Shown: in pieces, positions 47,707 to 59,389 of the stretch
Layout of the letters: each line of letters begins with the position of its first letter
Position numbering within the stretch: position 1 is the first letter of the stretch
Assembly: GCA_020740775.1 (NCBI GenBank)
Contig: JAHEWK010000001.1
Location: forward strand, 4,960,001-5,024,000
Direction: 5' to 3'
DNA length: 64,000 bases
Origin: Ilyonectria destructans
Lineage: Eukaryota; Ascomycota; Sordariomycetes; Hypocreales; Nectriaceae
Notes under the pieces: generated by a model
What the model saw: only the letters and a program-made list of their open reading frames with translations
Told to the model about the DNA's origin: nothing
Database searches by the model: none
Position numbers and translations under genes: made by a program

Positions 47707-50687
47707 TTATTTGGCGTGCTTCTTGAATGCTAGCAGGTCGGCAAGGCTGCTCAGAGGGCAACCGTGGCGGAGGAAGTCGTGGGCCAGGAGTTCGTCGGCC
47801 GACGCGCGGCTCTTGACGTCCACGCACAGGCAGACCGAAAGGAAAGCCTTGAGCTCCTTGCTCAGCTTCTCGGGCTTCTTGAGGCGAGGCGTGCCGTTAG
47901 TAGCGATAAGATACAGCGCCTTCAGAGGCTCCTCGTTGAGGTATGGGGGCTCCGATTCGATCATCTCAATGGCCATGATGCCCAGAGACCAAATATCGAC
48001 CTTGGGTCCGTACTCCTTCTGCTTGACAACCTCGGGGGCCATCCAATAAGGAGTACCCACCATGGTCGCTCTCTTCGACTTGGTCTCCGTGAGCTTGGCG
48101 CAGAAGCCAAAATCGGCTTTGTGGTGTCAGTGCTATGGGTCCAAGCCATCTCCGGATTCAACGACTTACTAATTTTGACATTCCCGCGAGCGTCTAGAAG
48201 GACGTTGTCACTCTTGATATCTCGGTGAATGATGCTTTGGGCGTGGAGGTGCTGCAGTCCTTGGCATGTCTGGAAATGTGTTAATACATTAGATAGAAAT
48301 GCATTACGAAGAGACTTACCTCGTGGCAGATGGTCGAGATTTGCTCTTCCGAGATCGATGAGTTGTTGTCGATGACATCAGTCAGGGCACCACCCTCCAT
48401 GAATTCCATGACTACCCAAAGTTCAGAATTGTTGTTGCGCAGGAATGCGTCCAAGAAGTTGACAATGTTCCGGTGTCGGCTGTCCTTCATGACCATGATT
48501 TCGTTCACAATCAGCTCTTTGCGGGGTTGATGAGCAAGATCCATCTGCTTAATGGCGACCTGGGCTCGAGGTCCCTGTTGGCGAATCACCTCACGGGCGA
48601 TTCCTACGGCAGTCTCCTTGATCTTGGCGACGTAGACTGATCCAGAAGCACCCTGTCCGATCTTCTTCTGCTTGGAGTAGGACAGGTTGGGGTCGTCCTT
48701 GGACACTGCCTCCTTCAACTTGGCCATGACCTCACTCTCCGACATGGTGGACATGCGAACATCCTGCTTCCGCTCCGAAGCTGAGGGCTTAGCTGTCAGT
48801 GCGGCCTCGGCAGCCTTGACACTATCGGACTGCTGAGTCTGACTAGGCTTAGGAGCAACATTGAGGGGCTTAACAGGGGCAGGCAACCGTGAAGCCTGGG
48901 CCTGAGCCTGGGGCTGTCGGGGCTGCGACGCTTGGTTACCGTTGGGGTACCGAGGGGCATTGGCATGACCACCTGGGCTGTCGTTGCGAGAGCGCCCTTG
49001 CGAGGGGTCTCGAAGAGCGCCTGAGCTCTGCTGAGTAGCCAGCTGGGGCCGCTGGGCGGATGTAGTTGGAGGAGAGGGGGCAGCTCTCTGAGCGCGGAGC
49101 CCGTTGGATTGTGCGGGCTTTGGCGCAGGGGGAGCCGCTCTCGTTGGGTTGTAGCGGTCGGCCTGGGAGGATGCACTGCTGTATCCGCCGCCAATCTCTT
49201 GCTGAGCCAGAGGCACCTTGGTCTTGGGAATAGCGGCGTTGAAAGCCTCGAGATCGCGACGGTTTTGCTCTTCGATGTCACGCTGCTCTCGCTGTCGCTG
49301 GGCCTCTAGCTGCTTCTTGCGCTGCTCTTCTCTCAAAGCCTCCTGTGACACGTAGTTGGGCGCCATCGCCTGCATCTGTTGGCGCTGCTGCTGCTGGTCC
49401 GCAACCGGGGGGCGATCAGGTCGGTCAGGGCGCTCAGGGCGCCGAGGTGCATTCGAAGGAGAAGTGTTTGTGTAGCCTGGAGTCCGGGGCGCGTTGGAAG
49501 GAGGCGCCGGTCGAGGAGGAGCCACTGATGAACCACCGCCATATCCAAGCTGCTTGTTTCCTTGGCTGGAAGCAGGGGGGGTAGGAGTGAGGCTGGAGTA
49601 CTGGTTGGGGTTCTCTGCTCTCTTGGCAAGGTCCGTGTAGAAGTCTAGGACCTCGAAGACGGCCTGGGGGTTACGCTCGTAGTCCTCCTTGGTGATGGCA
49701 GACGAGTTGAGGAGCTTCGACCACTCTGGCGGCAAGCCTACAAACTCGCCGGTCTTGGGGTCAAATCCGACGTGAACGGCGTGAGAGAAGTTGGTCGGGT
49801 TGCTGACACCGCCCATGCCGGGGCAGGCGCCGTAGATGAAATCAATCCACTCGTAGAGATCATCGTCACTCTTCACCTTGATTTGGAGTGTCTTGGTTTG
49901 ACCGTCATCATCGCCGGGGCTGTTGGACGAGCCATCCGGCTTCCGCTTGATCTCAAAGATGGTACCTGCAGCTTCCACTCGACCAACATTGACCACGTCC
50001 CGCAAGTAGAGTGTATATGAAACTTTGCCACCCTCCGTCTTGTGGAAATCCAAAGATTCTTTGCGGAGGATCAGGTACTTTTGCTTCCAGGGCTGGATGA
50101 AGTTCTTGCTCTCCTTGACTGAGGCCCAGCCCTCCTTCTTGACCGCAACGCCTCCCATGCCATCAGTATTGTTGGACTGTTGGCGCGCAATTGGGAGCGA
50201 GATGGTGGAACCGGTGTAGGTCGAGGTCGCGGTGCTGCGAATAGGGGAAATGGCCATGTTGGCCATACTCCCAGGAAGATTGGCGTTGGGGGTGAGGGCT
50301 AGGCGTGGCCGGTCGGTGGGAGGTCGTGGCGCTGGGCCAGGGTTCATGAACTGGCCAGACGCGTACATACTGTAGGTTGTTAGTCGCCGAGCATCTACAA
50401 CAAAGCTCGGTGTGGTGTGGATGCTTGGACCAGGTCTGCGGCGTTGGTGGCGAAATAAAGATGCACCACCCTTTCTCGCGAGTGACAAACTGCCATTTCG
50501 CCAGACCTAGTCACGCTGAGCGGGAAGTGAGTCGTGGGAGCGCCACTTCTGGTGGTTCCGATGACACAAGCCTTGACGACACAGGGCCAAGATCAAGGCC
50601 CCTCACCCCGCTCTGCCGCGGTGAAGCGCGCTTCTTGAGGATTGGGTTCAACGAGCGAGTTCGAGAGACGTACCTGTTCTGAGCCAT
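47707..50687 (-). CDS. CLA4: PAK-family kinase with PH and CRIB domains (Cla4)
   Basis: Exons 50687-50674, 50369-48320, 48269-48170 and 48116-47707 give 857 aa. The first exon is only 14 nt (MAQN plus two bases), then a 304-nt intron. If it is wrong, translation starts at MYASGQF (50368). A PH domain spans ~81-188 and a CRIB motif ~193-225 ([20 protein letters not shown]), which binds active Cdc42/Rac. A Pro/Gln/Ser-rich linker follows. The STE20-type kinase covers ~573-835: [44 protein letters not shown] plus CRIB plus kinase distinguishes Cla4 from Ste20. The enzyme phosphorylates septins and polarity proteins at bud or hyphal tips and at septa. Regulation is by Cdc42 binding and membrane lipids. 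Confidence 0.93.
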
Positions 50688-53600
50688 CTTGAATTGAGTT
50701 CAACGAGGTGTGGGAGGGTATTAATCGCAATGGTGTACTAAATTAAGAACGCGAGGAGTGGTTGTGGCGATGCGCCGGGTAGATGCAACGCTTGCTGTTT
50801 CGCCGAGTCGCTTCAGGTTGCGGCTGCGTTTGGTGTTGGAGGATGACGGCCTCCGGGAGCGCTGCCGTGGGCGGTGCGAGGGTCGAATGAATACGAGAAT
50901 GAGCGAAGCTGCAATCGAATAGCCGTGCGCAATCTGGTCGTCGGCGCAGCAAGAAGCCCTTCTCACGGGGAGGGCGTGAAGTGCATGTAGTTCGCTGGAG
51001 CGGCGGTCAAGGCGAAAGGTCGCCCGTCGTCGGTGACGAGAGACGGGGGGGAATGGGTGGAGGCGCCTGGGCGGCAATGATGGGCGGGTGGAGGGCGGCC
51101 TGCTCTGGCAGGATATGGAGCGCAGAGCCAGAGGACTGCGCAGGGATTCAGTCACCCCAAGAAGCGCCAGGGATTTCTGGTACAGCGCAGACTCAAACTG
51201 GTGAAGGCATCCAGAGAAGGTATGGTGAAAGGAGGAGGTCGGGCGATGAGGGTGGATGAGAGAGCGACCAAGGAGAAGAAGAGGGAGTAATTAGTAGGAG
51301 CAGGTAAGGCAGGAGAAGTAGCAGGAGGCGGCGACGGGGGGAAACGAGGGGTGGGGAAGGAGGTGTCAGGCGAGGCCCAGCAGAGGCCCAGCAAAGGCCC
51401 AGCACGCTCCAGCACCCGCTGCAGCACCCGACCCCTCCCACAGCAAACAAGTCCCCAGTGAGCGAGTCGGCGGGCGAGCGATTCAGTGGGAACCTCCAGC
51501 TAATAGACGGGCCTCTGCTCCCGCATCCATAGTACACTTGTTCGACGTCGGTTGACCGGCCGGGCGTCTTTCAGGTGAAGCAAACAACCTCTCACCTTTG
51601 ATGCACTTACCAACTCCGTCATAAGATTGGGGCTTCCCGAATAGAGGTAGCCCAGCGCCGTCAAGAAGCTCTGCCACAGGTCGCCTTGCACTTGTCAGCA
51701 GAAGCTTCCGCTGCTCCAGCCTGGATCCTGCTCCAACAACCAACTTAAAAACGCCGAGTTCGTCAGGGAGAAATGCTGCCCCGCTTCTTTGCAATGTCTC
51801 CATTGCGCTCATCTCTACTCCGTAGCGAGGCACATGCTGTGCGACGGACGGCCGTGCTGCACCGGTATTCCTGTTGTTTGTTTGCGAGGTGCCCGATGCT
51901 GTGTTTGCCTGACGGGTATGGGCACGTTGTATGGAGCACATACCTGCCAATGCCTAGCTGATTCTGACGTGTATTCGGTCCCCGGCTGCTGTATTTGCAG
52001 CTACGCGTGGTAACTAAGGTAGCTCGAGGCATCAAGAAACCTACTAACCCCCCTAAGCCTCTAGAGCCTTCAGTGCTGAGTGCTAATGAGCTCTAGCGGA
52101 CCTTGGGATTGGGCTTGGGGGGCTGCACCGCCAGCCCACACCCCATTCCTTCCTACGCCCGTGGCGGCGGACCACAAAGCACAAAGGCGTTGGGTCTAGC
52201 CCGCCGCAACTACATGGTAGGACTCTTGCGGGCGCGGTACGTACTCCGGCGTAGCACTTCTGACTTCTGGTGAGCTGGGGTTCCTTGGTCATGTCCACCT
52301 ACCACCGCACAATCGCACAGTCCAATCTTGTCTTCCCCCTGGCCTCAACCATGTCCATGTCGGGGTTGCAACGTGACGGTAGGCCAACGCGTCGTCGATG
52401 TTCTCCTTGGGTGACATTGGCGTCGCGATCGCCCCATGGAATGGTCTGGGGTTGTGCTTGCTGTGCAGTGCACTGCAGTCTCCATGTGCCATCACCATCG
52501 ACAAGTGTGCAGATGTACCTAGATGTACTCAGATGCCAGGGGCTCGACCCAGGTCCTAGCACCAGCACCACCTCATTGCAAGACAGGGTGGGCCATCGAA
52601 ATGATCAAAATGATCAAGCACAGGCTGTTGACGACCCCAGCGGGCTCTCGCATTAGTCGTCCTCCACAGAGAAACGCCATGAGCATTGCTGCCATATCAG
52701 CATATCCTGACAAGCCAAACATGGGCCAGGCCGAGGCCGTAAACATGTGGCGACGGCCCTTTCCAGCGCGTGCGAGCCAGGATCGGCGGCGGCCACGGCC
52801 ACGGCGCCAGCGGATCGGGCGCTATTGGTGCACTCGGATCACCTCCGCGCTGCCCCAATACGGCCCATCTAAGAACCATCCCACCGTCTTCACCTGTGGA
52901 TGTTCCTCGTCTCGTCTGTCACAGAGACGAGATATCGACGGGCAGGGGTCCCGCCATTGCAACGCAATCTCTGCGAGCACGCAGTTATCATGCTCCGCAA
53001 AGTAAAATGTTCCTGGCGTCCGTTCCCCTGGAGGCTCGGCCAGCTCGTTCCGTTCCAGATGGAAATGACACTATACTTAAGGGAGGGGATTGCATGGCGT
53101 TGTTTACTATCGCCGTAATATTCCAACGTGCCAGAACCAGAATTGCCTTTGATTTCCGAGACAAACCAACAGAGGGCCACGAGCACCTTTATCGCCATGT
53201 CTCTTGCTGTGTCGCTTGCCATACCGCTGCTTGGCCGTTGGCTAAGGAGCACAGAATCCCCGCCGGGCAGCAAGGTGGATGGTGGTCTTTGCAGCCCCCC
53301 TAGTCTGCAGATCCACGGTTGTTCTGCTGTTGAAGGGCCCTCATCCCTGAATCCTGAATCCCTGAGACGCTGCCGAACCATAAAAGTCCAAGAATAAATA
53401 AAGCACCTTCCAGCACCCGCCCGCGACGGCCCGAAACGCAGCGCGTGTTTCCAAACCACGGCCGCCTTCGCCCTATGCCGTGCCCTGTTGTACACCTGAG
53501 CCTTGATGAGGCAACTGTGTTGCACGACGGCCTCCAGGTCACACCCCTTAACGGGAGCTCTACCCCCCAAAATAAGCCTATCTGTAGCCTATCTGTAGAC

Positions 53601-53950
53601 TACCTGCGTACAATTGGAAGGTCCGATTGGAATATCCTGTTAGTTGAAGGGATTGGAGATTACTGTAGGACTGCATTAGACATCTGCGAAGGACAGGAGT
53701 TGGTGGCTCTTCGTTACATGTCCTCTTTAGATAGATGGTCATCACATTAAAGGTTAGCCAGTCTGGCACAGTTGATCCGTAGAGAGTCTTTTTGATCACA
53801 TATTTTGTTTTATTTTGTTCCTTGGGATATCTAGATCGAATCTGGGCAGTTCCTCGACCCAATGGCCGGCCTGACTCTGCTCATCCACCGACGCAGGCAA
53901 GTTCGCTCAGTCGTCTATATTTTACATCACCTCCTCTACACCCATCTCTT
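50688..53950. other. Long intergenic region, 3.3 kb, upstream of CLA4 and downstream of GRS1
   Basis: This is CLA4 promoter and possible 5' UTR DNA plus the GRS1 3' side. Pyrimidine-rich strand bias runs from about 50,700 to 51,400 on the CLA4 strand. A degenerate GGCCCAGCA tandem lies near 51372-51410. Overlapping frames at 52270-52656 (+), 52770-53303 (+) and 52890-53570 (-) lack any domain or splice pattern. No gene is supported. Confidence 0.5.
51372..51410. repeat. Degenerate GGCCCAGCA tandem repeat
   Basis: Three copies of an approximately 10-bp GGCCCAGCA-containing unit in non-coding DNA upstream of CLA4. Confidence 0.6.
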
Positions 53951-56238
53951 CTATCGGCTAACGACCTCAACCTCTTGGCCCTCAAACTTGGGAAGCTCTG
54001 CCTCAATGTCGGCCCACTGCTTGCTACCGTCGACGAGGGACTTGATAGCCTCGATGATCTTGTCCTCGTCAGCGCGCACCTGAGTCGTGCTGTCACGGTC
54101 TCGGAGCGTAAGGGTACCGTCCTGGACGGTCTGGAAGTCGATAGTGATGCCCAGGGGAGTACCAAGCTCATCGTTTCGGCTGTAACGCTTGCCGATGGTG
54201 GCAGATGAGTCATCAATGCGGTTCGAGATACCGGTGGTACGCAGTCGCTGGGAAAGCGTCTTCAACAGGGGCTTGAACTTCTCGTTGGAAGAAAGAGGCA
54301 CAATGAGAACCTTGGTAGGAGCCACGGTGGGAGGGAAGGACAGAACCTAAGAATGGGTTAGCTCATACGCTCGTCAATATAAGGATGGGAGTTACTTACA
54401 CCACGAGCTTCGTCGCCACCCTCGCTGCCACGAGTCCAGAAGCAGTGCTCCATGAGAGAGTACAGGATTCGGCCAATACCGAAAGAGGGCTCAATAACGT
54501 TAGGGGTGTACTCGCGAGTGTTCTCGACTCGCTTGCGGAACTCGATGGTAATTGAATCCTTGGCAACCTGGGCCTTGCCGTCAGCGACACCAGCCACCTC
54601 GAGGGTGATCTTGCCAGTCTCGCTCAGCTCCTTGGCCAGCTTCTCACGCTGCTCCTGAGAGGTAGCCTCAAGAGCAGCTTCGACAGCCTTGGCATCCTTC
54701 TTGAACAGGGGACCAAACTTCTTCTTCTCGATATCGATCTGCCACTCCTCGATGACGAGGGGTTCCTCACGTCGCTCGCGGACGACCAGTGGGGCACCGG
54801 TCTTGTTGGCATGGACAGTCAAGTCATAGGCGCTTCGGTCAGCGCAGCCGACACACTCGATCCAGCCGGAGGTGGTGAACAGCTCACAGTCCCAGCAGTC
54901 GCAGGCGTAGTGGGCCATCTCGTTGGCCATGTGCTGTCGGAAGCGCATCTTGGACTCATCAACACCAATCCTTTGCATGAAAAGATGGATACGAGCAATA
55001 AAGTAACCCAGAGTCTCGTTGTCAATAAGACCAGACTTGACGGCCTCGCCAACCTTGACCTTCTTGGTTTCAGTCTTGCCGGACAGCTGGGTGTCGCGGT
55101 TAAGAAGGACGAGCTCAACGTCCTCGACCTCGTGGAATCGAGAGTGCTTCTTGCCACCCTCAGGGTCGACGAAGTGCTCAATCTCAGCCATCAGGAACTC
55201 TCGCACACGCAAGAGACCAGCACGAGGGGAGATCTCATTTCGGTAGGATTTGCCAATGCAGGCGGACGCGAAGGGCATCTGGGACTGGTTGAACTCGAGG
55301 AGCTTGGCAAAGTTGAGGAACTGGCCCTGGGCGGTCTCGGGGCGCAGGTAACCGGGAAGGTTGCTGCTGGGACCGATGGCAGTCTGGAACATGAGGTTGA
55401 AGGCGACGGGGTCGGAGGGCTGGACACCGGTGGCGGGGTTCTTGAGGTCGTACTTCTTGATGAGCTCACCGAGCTCAGGGCCACCGTAGTTGTCGATCTT
55501 GGCGAGGACCTCCTCGTACTCCTTGATGACGGCATCCTCGAGCTTAACAGCCTCAGTCTTGGCCTTTCTCTTCTTCTTCTTGGGGTCCTCCTCCTTCTCC
55601 TCCACCTTGAGGCCGCGAGCCTCCTTGTCGCCGTTTAGGCGGGCCTCAAGAATGCCCTCGACGAAGTGGTCGGCGCGGAGAATGTCGCCGCTCTTGGGGT
55701 CCTTGCACATCCAGTCGGCGAACTTGTCAACGTGGCCGCTGGTCTTGAGGACCTCGTGCGGGGTCAGGGCAGTGGTGTCAACCTCGAGCATGTCCTCCTC
55801 GAGGATGAAGTGCTTGCGCCACACATCGACGATGTTGGCCTGGAGCGAGCAGCCGGGGGGACCGTAGTCGTAGAGACCACCTACACCACCGTAGATCTCG
55901 AAGGAGGGGGTGTAGAACAGGCGCCGGCGCAGGATGGTATCGAGGACGCCCTTGTCGAGGGGCTGGCCCTTGAGGGTCGTCGCGGAGGAAGTCATGGCGT
56001 CTTGCTTGTACTTCTGCTGCTTGTGCACTTGGAAGGCGTGGAGGGGTCGCGATGTAGCGAACGAGCGGGAGCAGGCGATGCGGGGAGGTCGTCTGGCGGC
56101 GCAGGCCCTGAACCGATGGAGCGTCAACGACAGCGGGGAGCGAGTTGGCAGCGACGGTGCAAATGTCAGTGCCGATGTTGATGTCGATGACGAAGTTGCG
56201 AGCGGTGCGGAGAGCGAGGGGAGACGAATTGGCTTCAT
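53951..56238 (-). CDS. GRS1: Glycyl-tRNA synthetase, probable dual mitochondrial/cytosolic
   Basis: Exons 56238-54400 and 54346-53951 (53-nt intron, phase 0) encode 744 aa. It is a class II synthetase: motif 1 region LRRRLFYTPSFEIYGGVGGL with LYDYGPPGC, a motif-2 stretch RNEISPRAGLLRVREF (~330), catalytic residues near the exon end (GIGRILYSLMEHCF), and a C-terminal anticodon-binding domain (VLIVPLSSNEKF). Residues 1-81 precede the second in-frame AUG (55995, MTSSATTLKG) and are Arg/Ser/Leu-rich with no acidic residue before ~80, so they look like a mitochondrial presequence. Two AUGs fit one gene supplying glycyl-tRNA synthetase to both compartments. In yeast GRS1 the longer form starts at a UUG, so an AUG-initiated presequence differs. 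No WHEP domain is present. Confidence 0.95.
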
Positions 56239-56824
56239 CCACTGGGTCGATGGGTCGCGAGGAAAGAAGTGCGTGAGTCACAAGCTCAACCCGCACTTGG
56301 TTCCTCTGTTCTGGTCTGAGATGGACGGTGGTGGATGGTGGGGGAATTGCCTGGTGCGACTTTGCTTGCAGGGCTCTAGTCGCTGATTCGGTGGTTTGGC
56401 GGTCGCTGGCGGTACCCTACCCTATCTTTTCTAAAGCTTTTGCGCGTTTGGAACTTCAGAAGCAGCCTCGCGAGAACTTCGATTCGCCGAGATAGGGCCC
56501 TTTTCAGTGGGCGGTGGGGTGTTCTGGGGGGTTCTGGGTTGCCTGGGGGAGAACCGTTTACCCCTCTATTGACCTCCAAGGGCTTCCAAGCGCTGTCGTA
56601 GGACTTTTCAGGGCCTCGAGGTACGTACAGCCACGAACAAGCAGCCTCGCTCCCAGCCACTGCCAGAGTGGCGCATCTGCTAGCCAACCAACCCCACTCC
56701 CCCGATAAGATCCTTATCGGCGCCTGGGCTGGGAACTTTTTTTTCCTAGCCCCGGCGACGACGACCGCTTGCTCAACACCAGTGAAACCAGCATCACGAC
56801 ATTGTCCATTCCCCTCCAGACAAG
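56239..56824. promoter_or_regulatory. Divergent promoter of GRS1 and NIP7
   Basis: 586 bp between two outward-facing start codons of translation-related genes. The NIP7 side ends in a CT-rich leader around 56760-56824 and a T-run near 56738. No defined transcription-factor site can be claimed. Confidence 0.5.
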
Positions 56825-57451
56825 ATGCGCCCCCTCACAGAAAAGGAGACTCAGGTCCTCTTCGAGAAGCTTGCCACCTACACCGGCAACTCTCTCAAGA
56901 ACCTCATCGCGCCCCTCGACGACTCTCCCAATGCCGACCGATACGTCTTCAGACTGGTAAAGGACCGAGTTTACTACGTCCGCCTCTCCATCGCGAACAT
57001 TGCGACCTCCATTGCCCGCGAGAAGCTTTTATCCCTCGGCACCTGTCTTGGTAAGCTGTCCGGAAGATTGAGCCCTGGTACGCACTCCTCAGCTAACCCA
57101 ATCCCTCCAGGCAAGTTCACCAAGTCTGGCAAGTTCCGAATGCACATCACCGCGCTGCCCATCATTTCCGAGCATGCGCGCTACAAGATCTGGGTCAAGG
57201 AGAACGGAACGATGCCCTTCCTGTACGGCGGCAACACCGTCAAGGCGCACGTCGGTCGCTGGTCTGAGGACTGCCCCGAACACCAGGGTGTCGTCGTCTA
57301 CAGCATGAACGATACTCCCCTGGGATTCGGTGTCACCGCGCGCAGCACCGCTGAGGCCAGGAGGCTGGACCCCACCGGAGTTGTCTGCTTCCGGCAGGCG
57401 GACTGTGGAGAGTTCCTCCGTGACGAGGACAACTTGTTTGCGACTGGTTAG
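56825..57451 (+). CDS. NIP7: 60S ribosome biogenesis factor Nip7
   Basis: Exons 56825-57050 and 57111-57451 join in phase to 188 aa, close to the ~180 aa of yeast Nip7. It has the N-terminal pre-PUA domain (MRPLTEKETQVLFEKLATYT, NLIAP) and a C-terminal PUA domain (KSGKFRMHITALPIISEHA, KIWVKENGTMPFLYGGN, VVVYSMNDTPLGFGVTA). Nip7 joins pre-60S particles in the nucleolus and supports 27S pre-rRNA processing and the exosome link. The intron (57051-57110, 60 nt) has a GTAAGC donor and GCTAACC branch site but no stop and a length divisible by three. A retained form would carry 20 extra residues between the two domains. PRO1 follows tail-to-tail with 171 bp between stops. Confidence 0.96.
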   Translation: MRPLTEKETQVLFEKLATYTGNSLKNLIAPLDDSPNADRYVFRLVKDRVYYVRLSIANIATSIAREKLLSLGTCLGKLSGRLSPGTHSSANPIPPGKFTKSGKFRMHITALPIISEHARYKIWVKENGTMPFLYGGNTVKAHVGRWSEDCPEHQGVVVYSMNDTPLGFGVTARSTAEARRLDPTGVVCFRQADCGEFLRDEDNLFATG

Positions 57452-57622
57452 TCTAGACGGTCGATACCAGGACATTACTGGCGTTGGGGTGTTTGTCCAT
57501 TTGAGTGGCGTTCCGGGGATAAAAAGAAATTGGCAGTCATGTCAATCAAGATTTGGATTATCAGATAGGCACTTGTTAATCAAAGACGCTGTATTTGCTT
57601 GACCCCCCATCTATTTTGTATC

Positions 57623-59389
57623 TTATTCCATCACCGCTTGATTAATCTCCCGGGTTGGCGTTACTGGTCGGCTCTCTCTCCTGAAGAAGCCGACGTGTTG
57701 ACGATGCACAACGTACTCGCTGTCCGCGTATCCCAGGATACTTTGGATATCCACGCTCTGGTGCCCCTTGATTCGCGAAATCTCAGCGGCTGCGTAGTTT
57801 ACTATCGCCCTACCCACTTCTTGAGGCGCCTCCCAGAGCTTCCCATCAGGGCCAGGAGACCTGCGCCGTTGCACGAGAACAAGCCGAACGACTTCCTGTT
57901 GGGCAAAATTGCCTTTTACATCGACGACTCCTACCGGGAGCAGACCCGCCTTGCCAATCAGCGCCTTGTGAGCCCCCGAGTCGATGTACAAGGTGCCGTG
58001 TGGGTTCGGAGTGTGTAGGAGCCAGAAATGCCTGTCTCGGATGGGATCTTCTGAGGGCAAGAACCGTGTGTGTAATGGAACGGCCAAATCTTCTTCTGAT
58101 GGGGGAGTTGATAGTTTCAAGGACGACGTTGACCGCGAGAGGGACTCCTCGCTATGCTCCCCCGCGGACGGGGATGCCGACGAGGATGACTTTCGCTTTG
58201 CTTGGAGGTAGCGGACGATGTTGAGAACATTTCCTGGGTTCGAGGACTTGGCAATAATTGTTGTAACTCCTGCTGAGGTTCCTAGCCGGGCAGCGATGAT
58301 CTTGGTGCTCATGCCACCAGTGCCGAGCGAGGAGCCAGCGCTCGATACTGAGCCGTATTAGTTCTTGATCACATGTTATGTTGTTAAACACATTATACAT
58401 ACCATCGGCTTGCAATGCAGAAATGTCATCTACGACCTCAATGGGCTGGGCATCTGGGTTCGTGCGAGGATTCTTGTCATAGAGACAATCGACATCCGTC
58501 ATGAGGAACAGCATGTCGGCATGGATCATAGCGGCGGTAATGGCAGAAAGGGTGTCGTTGTCGCCAAATTTGATCTCGGCAACGGCCAAAGTGTCGTTCT
58601 CGTTAACAATTGGGATGACGCCTTGTTCCAGCAAGGCGTTAAATGTGTTCTGAGCATTGTGATATCTCGTTCGCTAGGGTTGTAGTGTTAGCTTGGACGA
58701 ATCTCACGCCACTACGGGGCGCTCATACGTCTGCAATATCGTTTCTGGTGAGTAGAATCTGGGCAACCGGCTGCCTCAAGTGGCTGAACAAGCTATCCCA
58801 TAGGCTGATCAGGCGACATTGGCCGATGGCTGCCAGTGCCTGTGCGCGATGGTTAAAATCTCTGCGACAGGGGGTATTATCGTCGACTCAAGTCTCACCT
58901 GCAGCTGTGCTAGATGCTTTGGTCGTTTCTCAACGTCCATGCGTCGCAGACCAACTCCAATGGCCCCTGAGGAAACAATGACGACTCGGTGGCCATCTTT
59001 GCGCAGCTTCACGGCTGTGTCGACGATGAGAGTCAGAATCGGCAGCAGGGGCTCGTGAGTCTTCTCATCGACGATGGAGCTCGTTCCTGTGCGCCAGGCG
59101 TGTCAGTGAGGGCAATTGGTAACCGAGAAGCAGCGGTGAGACAGGAAACACGGGCCTGGAGTAAGCATACCCAGCTTGATGACAATCGTCAAGGGCTTAT
59201 TCCCCTTCATATCTGCAACACGGCGGGGTTTAGGGGTCAGTAATTGTTCGTGGCGGGGTGATTGAGTCTTTGGCCCTGGGCGATACAACAACACCCAGGC
59301 CACAAAATATATAGAGAGCTCAAGACAGGGGCATCGTATCATGCATGAGGGGGACACCGCTTACATTGGCCGACGCTCTCACTTGTCAT
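57623..59389 (-). CDS. PRO1: Glutamate 5-kinase
   Basis: Six exons (59389-59365, 59212-59171, 59086-58899, 58839-58729, 58673-58403, 58347-57623) join in phase to 453 aa. It phosphorylates glutamate to glutamyl-5-phosphate, the first and feedback-controlled step of proline synthesis in the cytosol. The amino-acid-kinase domain shows [52 protein letters not shown] and [12 protein letters not shown] Ser/Pro-rich insertion ([17 protein letters not shown]) follows, then a C-terminal PUA domain ([31 protein letters not shown]). The first two exons are only 25 and 42 nt, so the N-terminus [14 protein letters not shown] is less certain than the rest. It is divergent from ATP23. Confidence 0.93.

Noticed and set aside
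52890..53570. 226-codon minus-strand open frame upstream of CLA4
   Set aside because: Overlapped by open frames of comparable length on the other strand; composition is random-like with no motif.
53951..54325. GRS1 anticodon-binding exon as a separate small gene
   Set aside because: It begins at a GTG, is in phase with exon 1 across a normal intron, and supplies the C-terminal domain every glycyl-tRNA synthetase needs.
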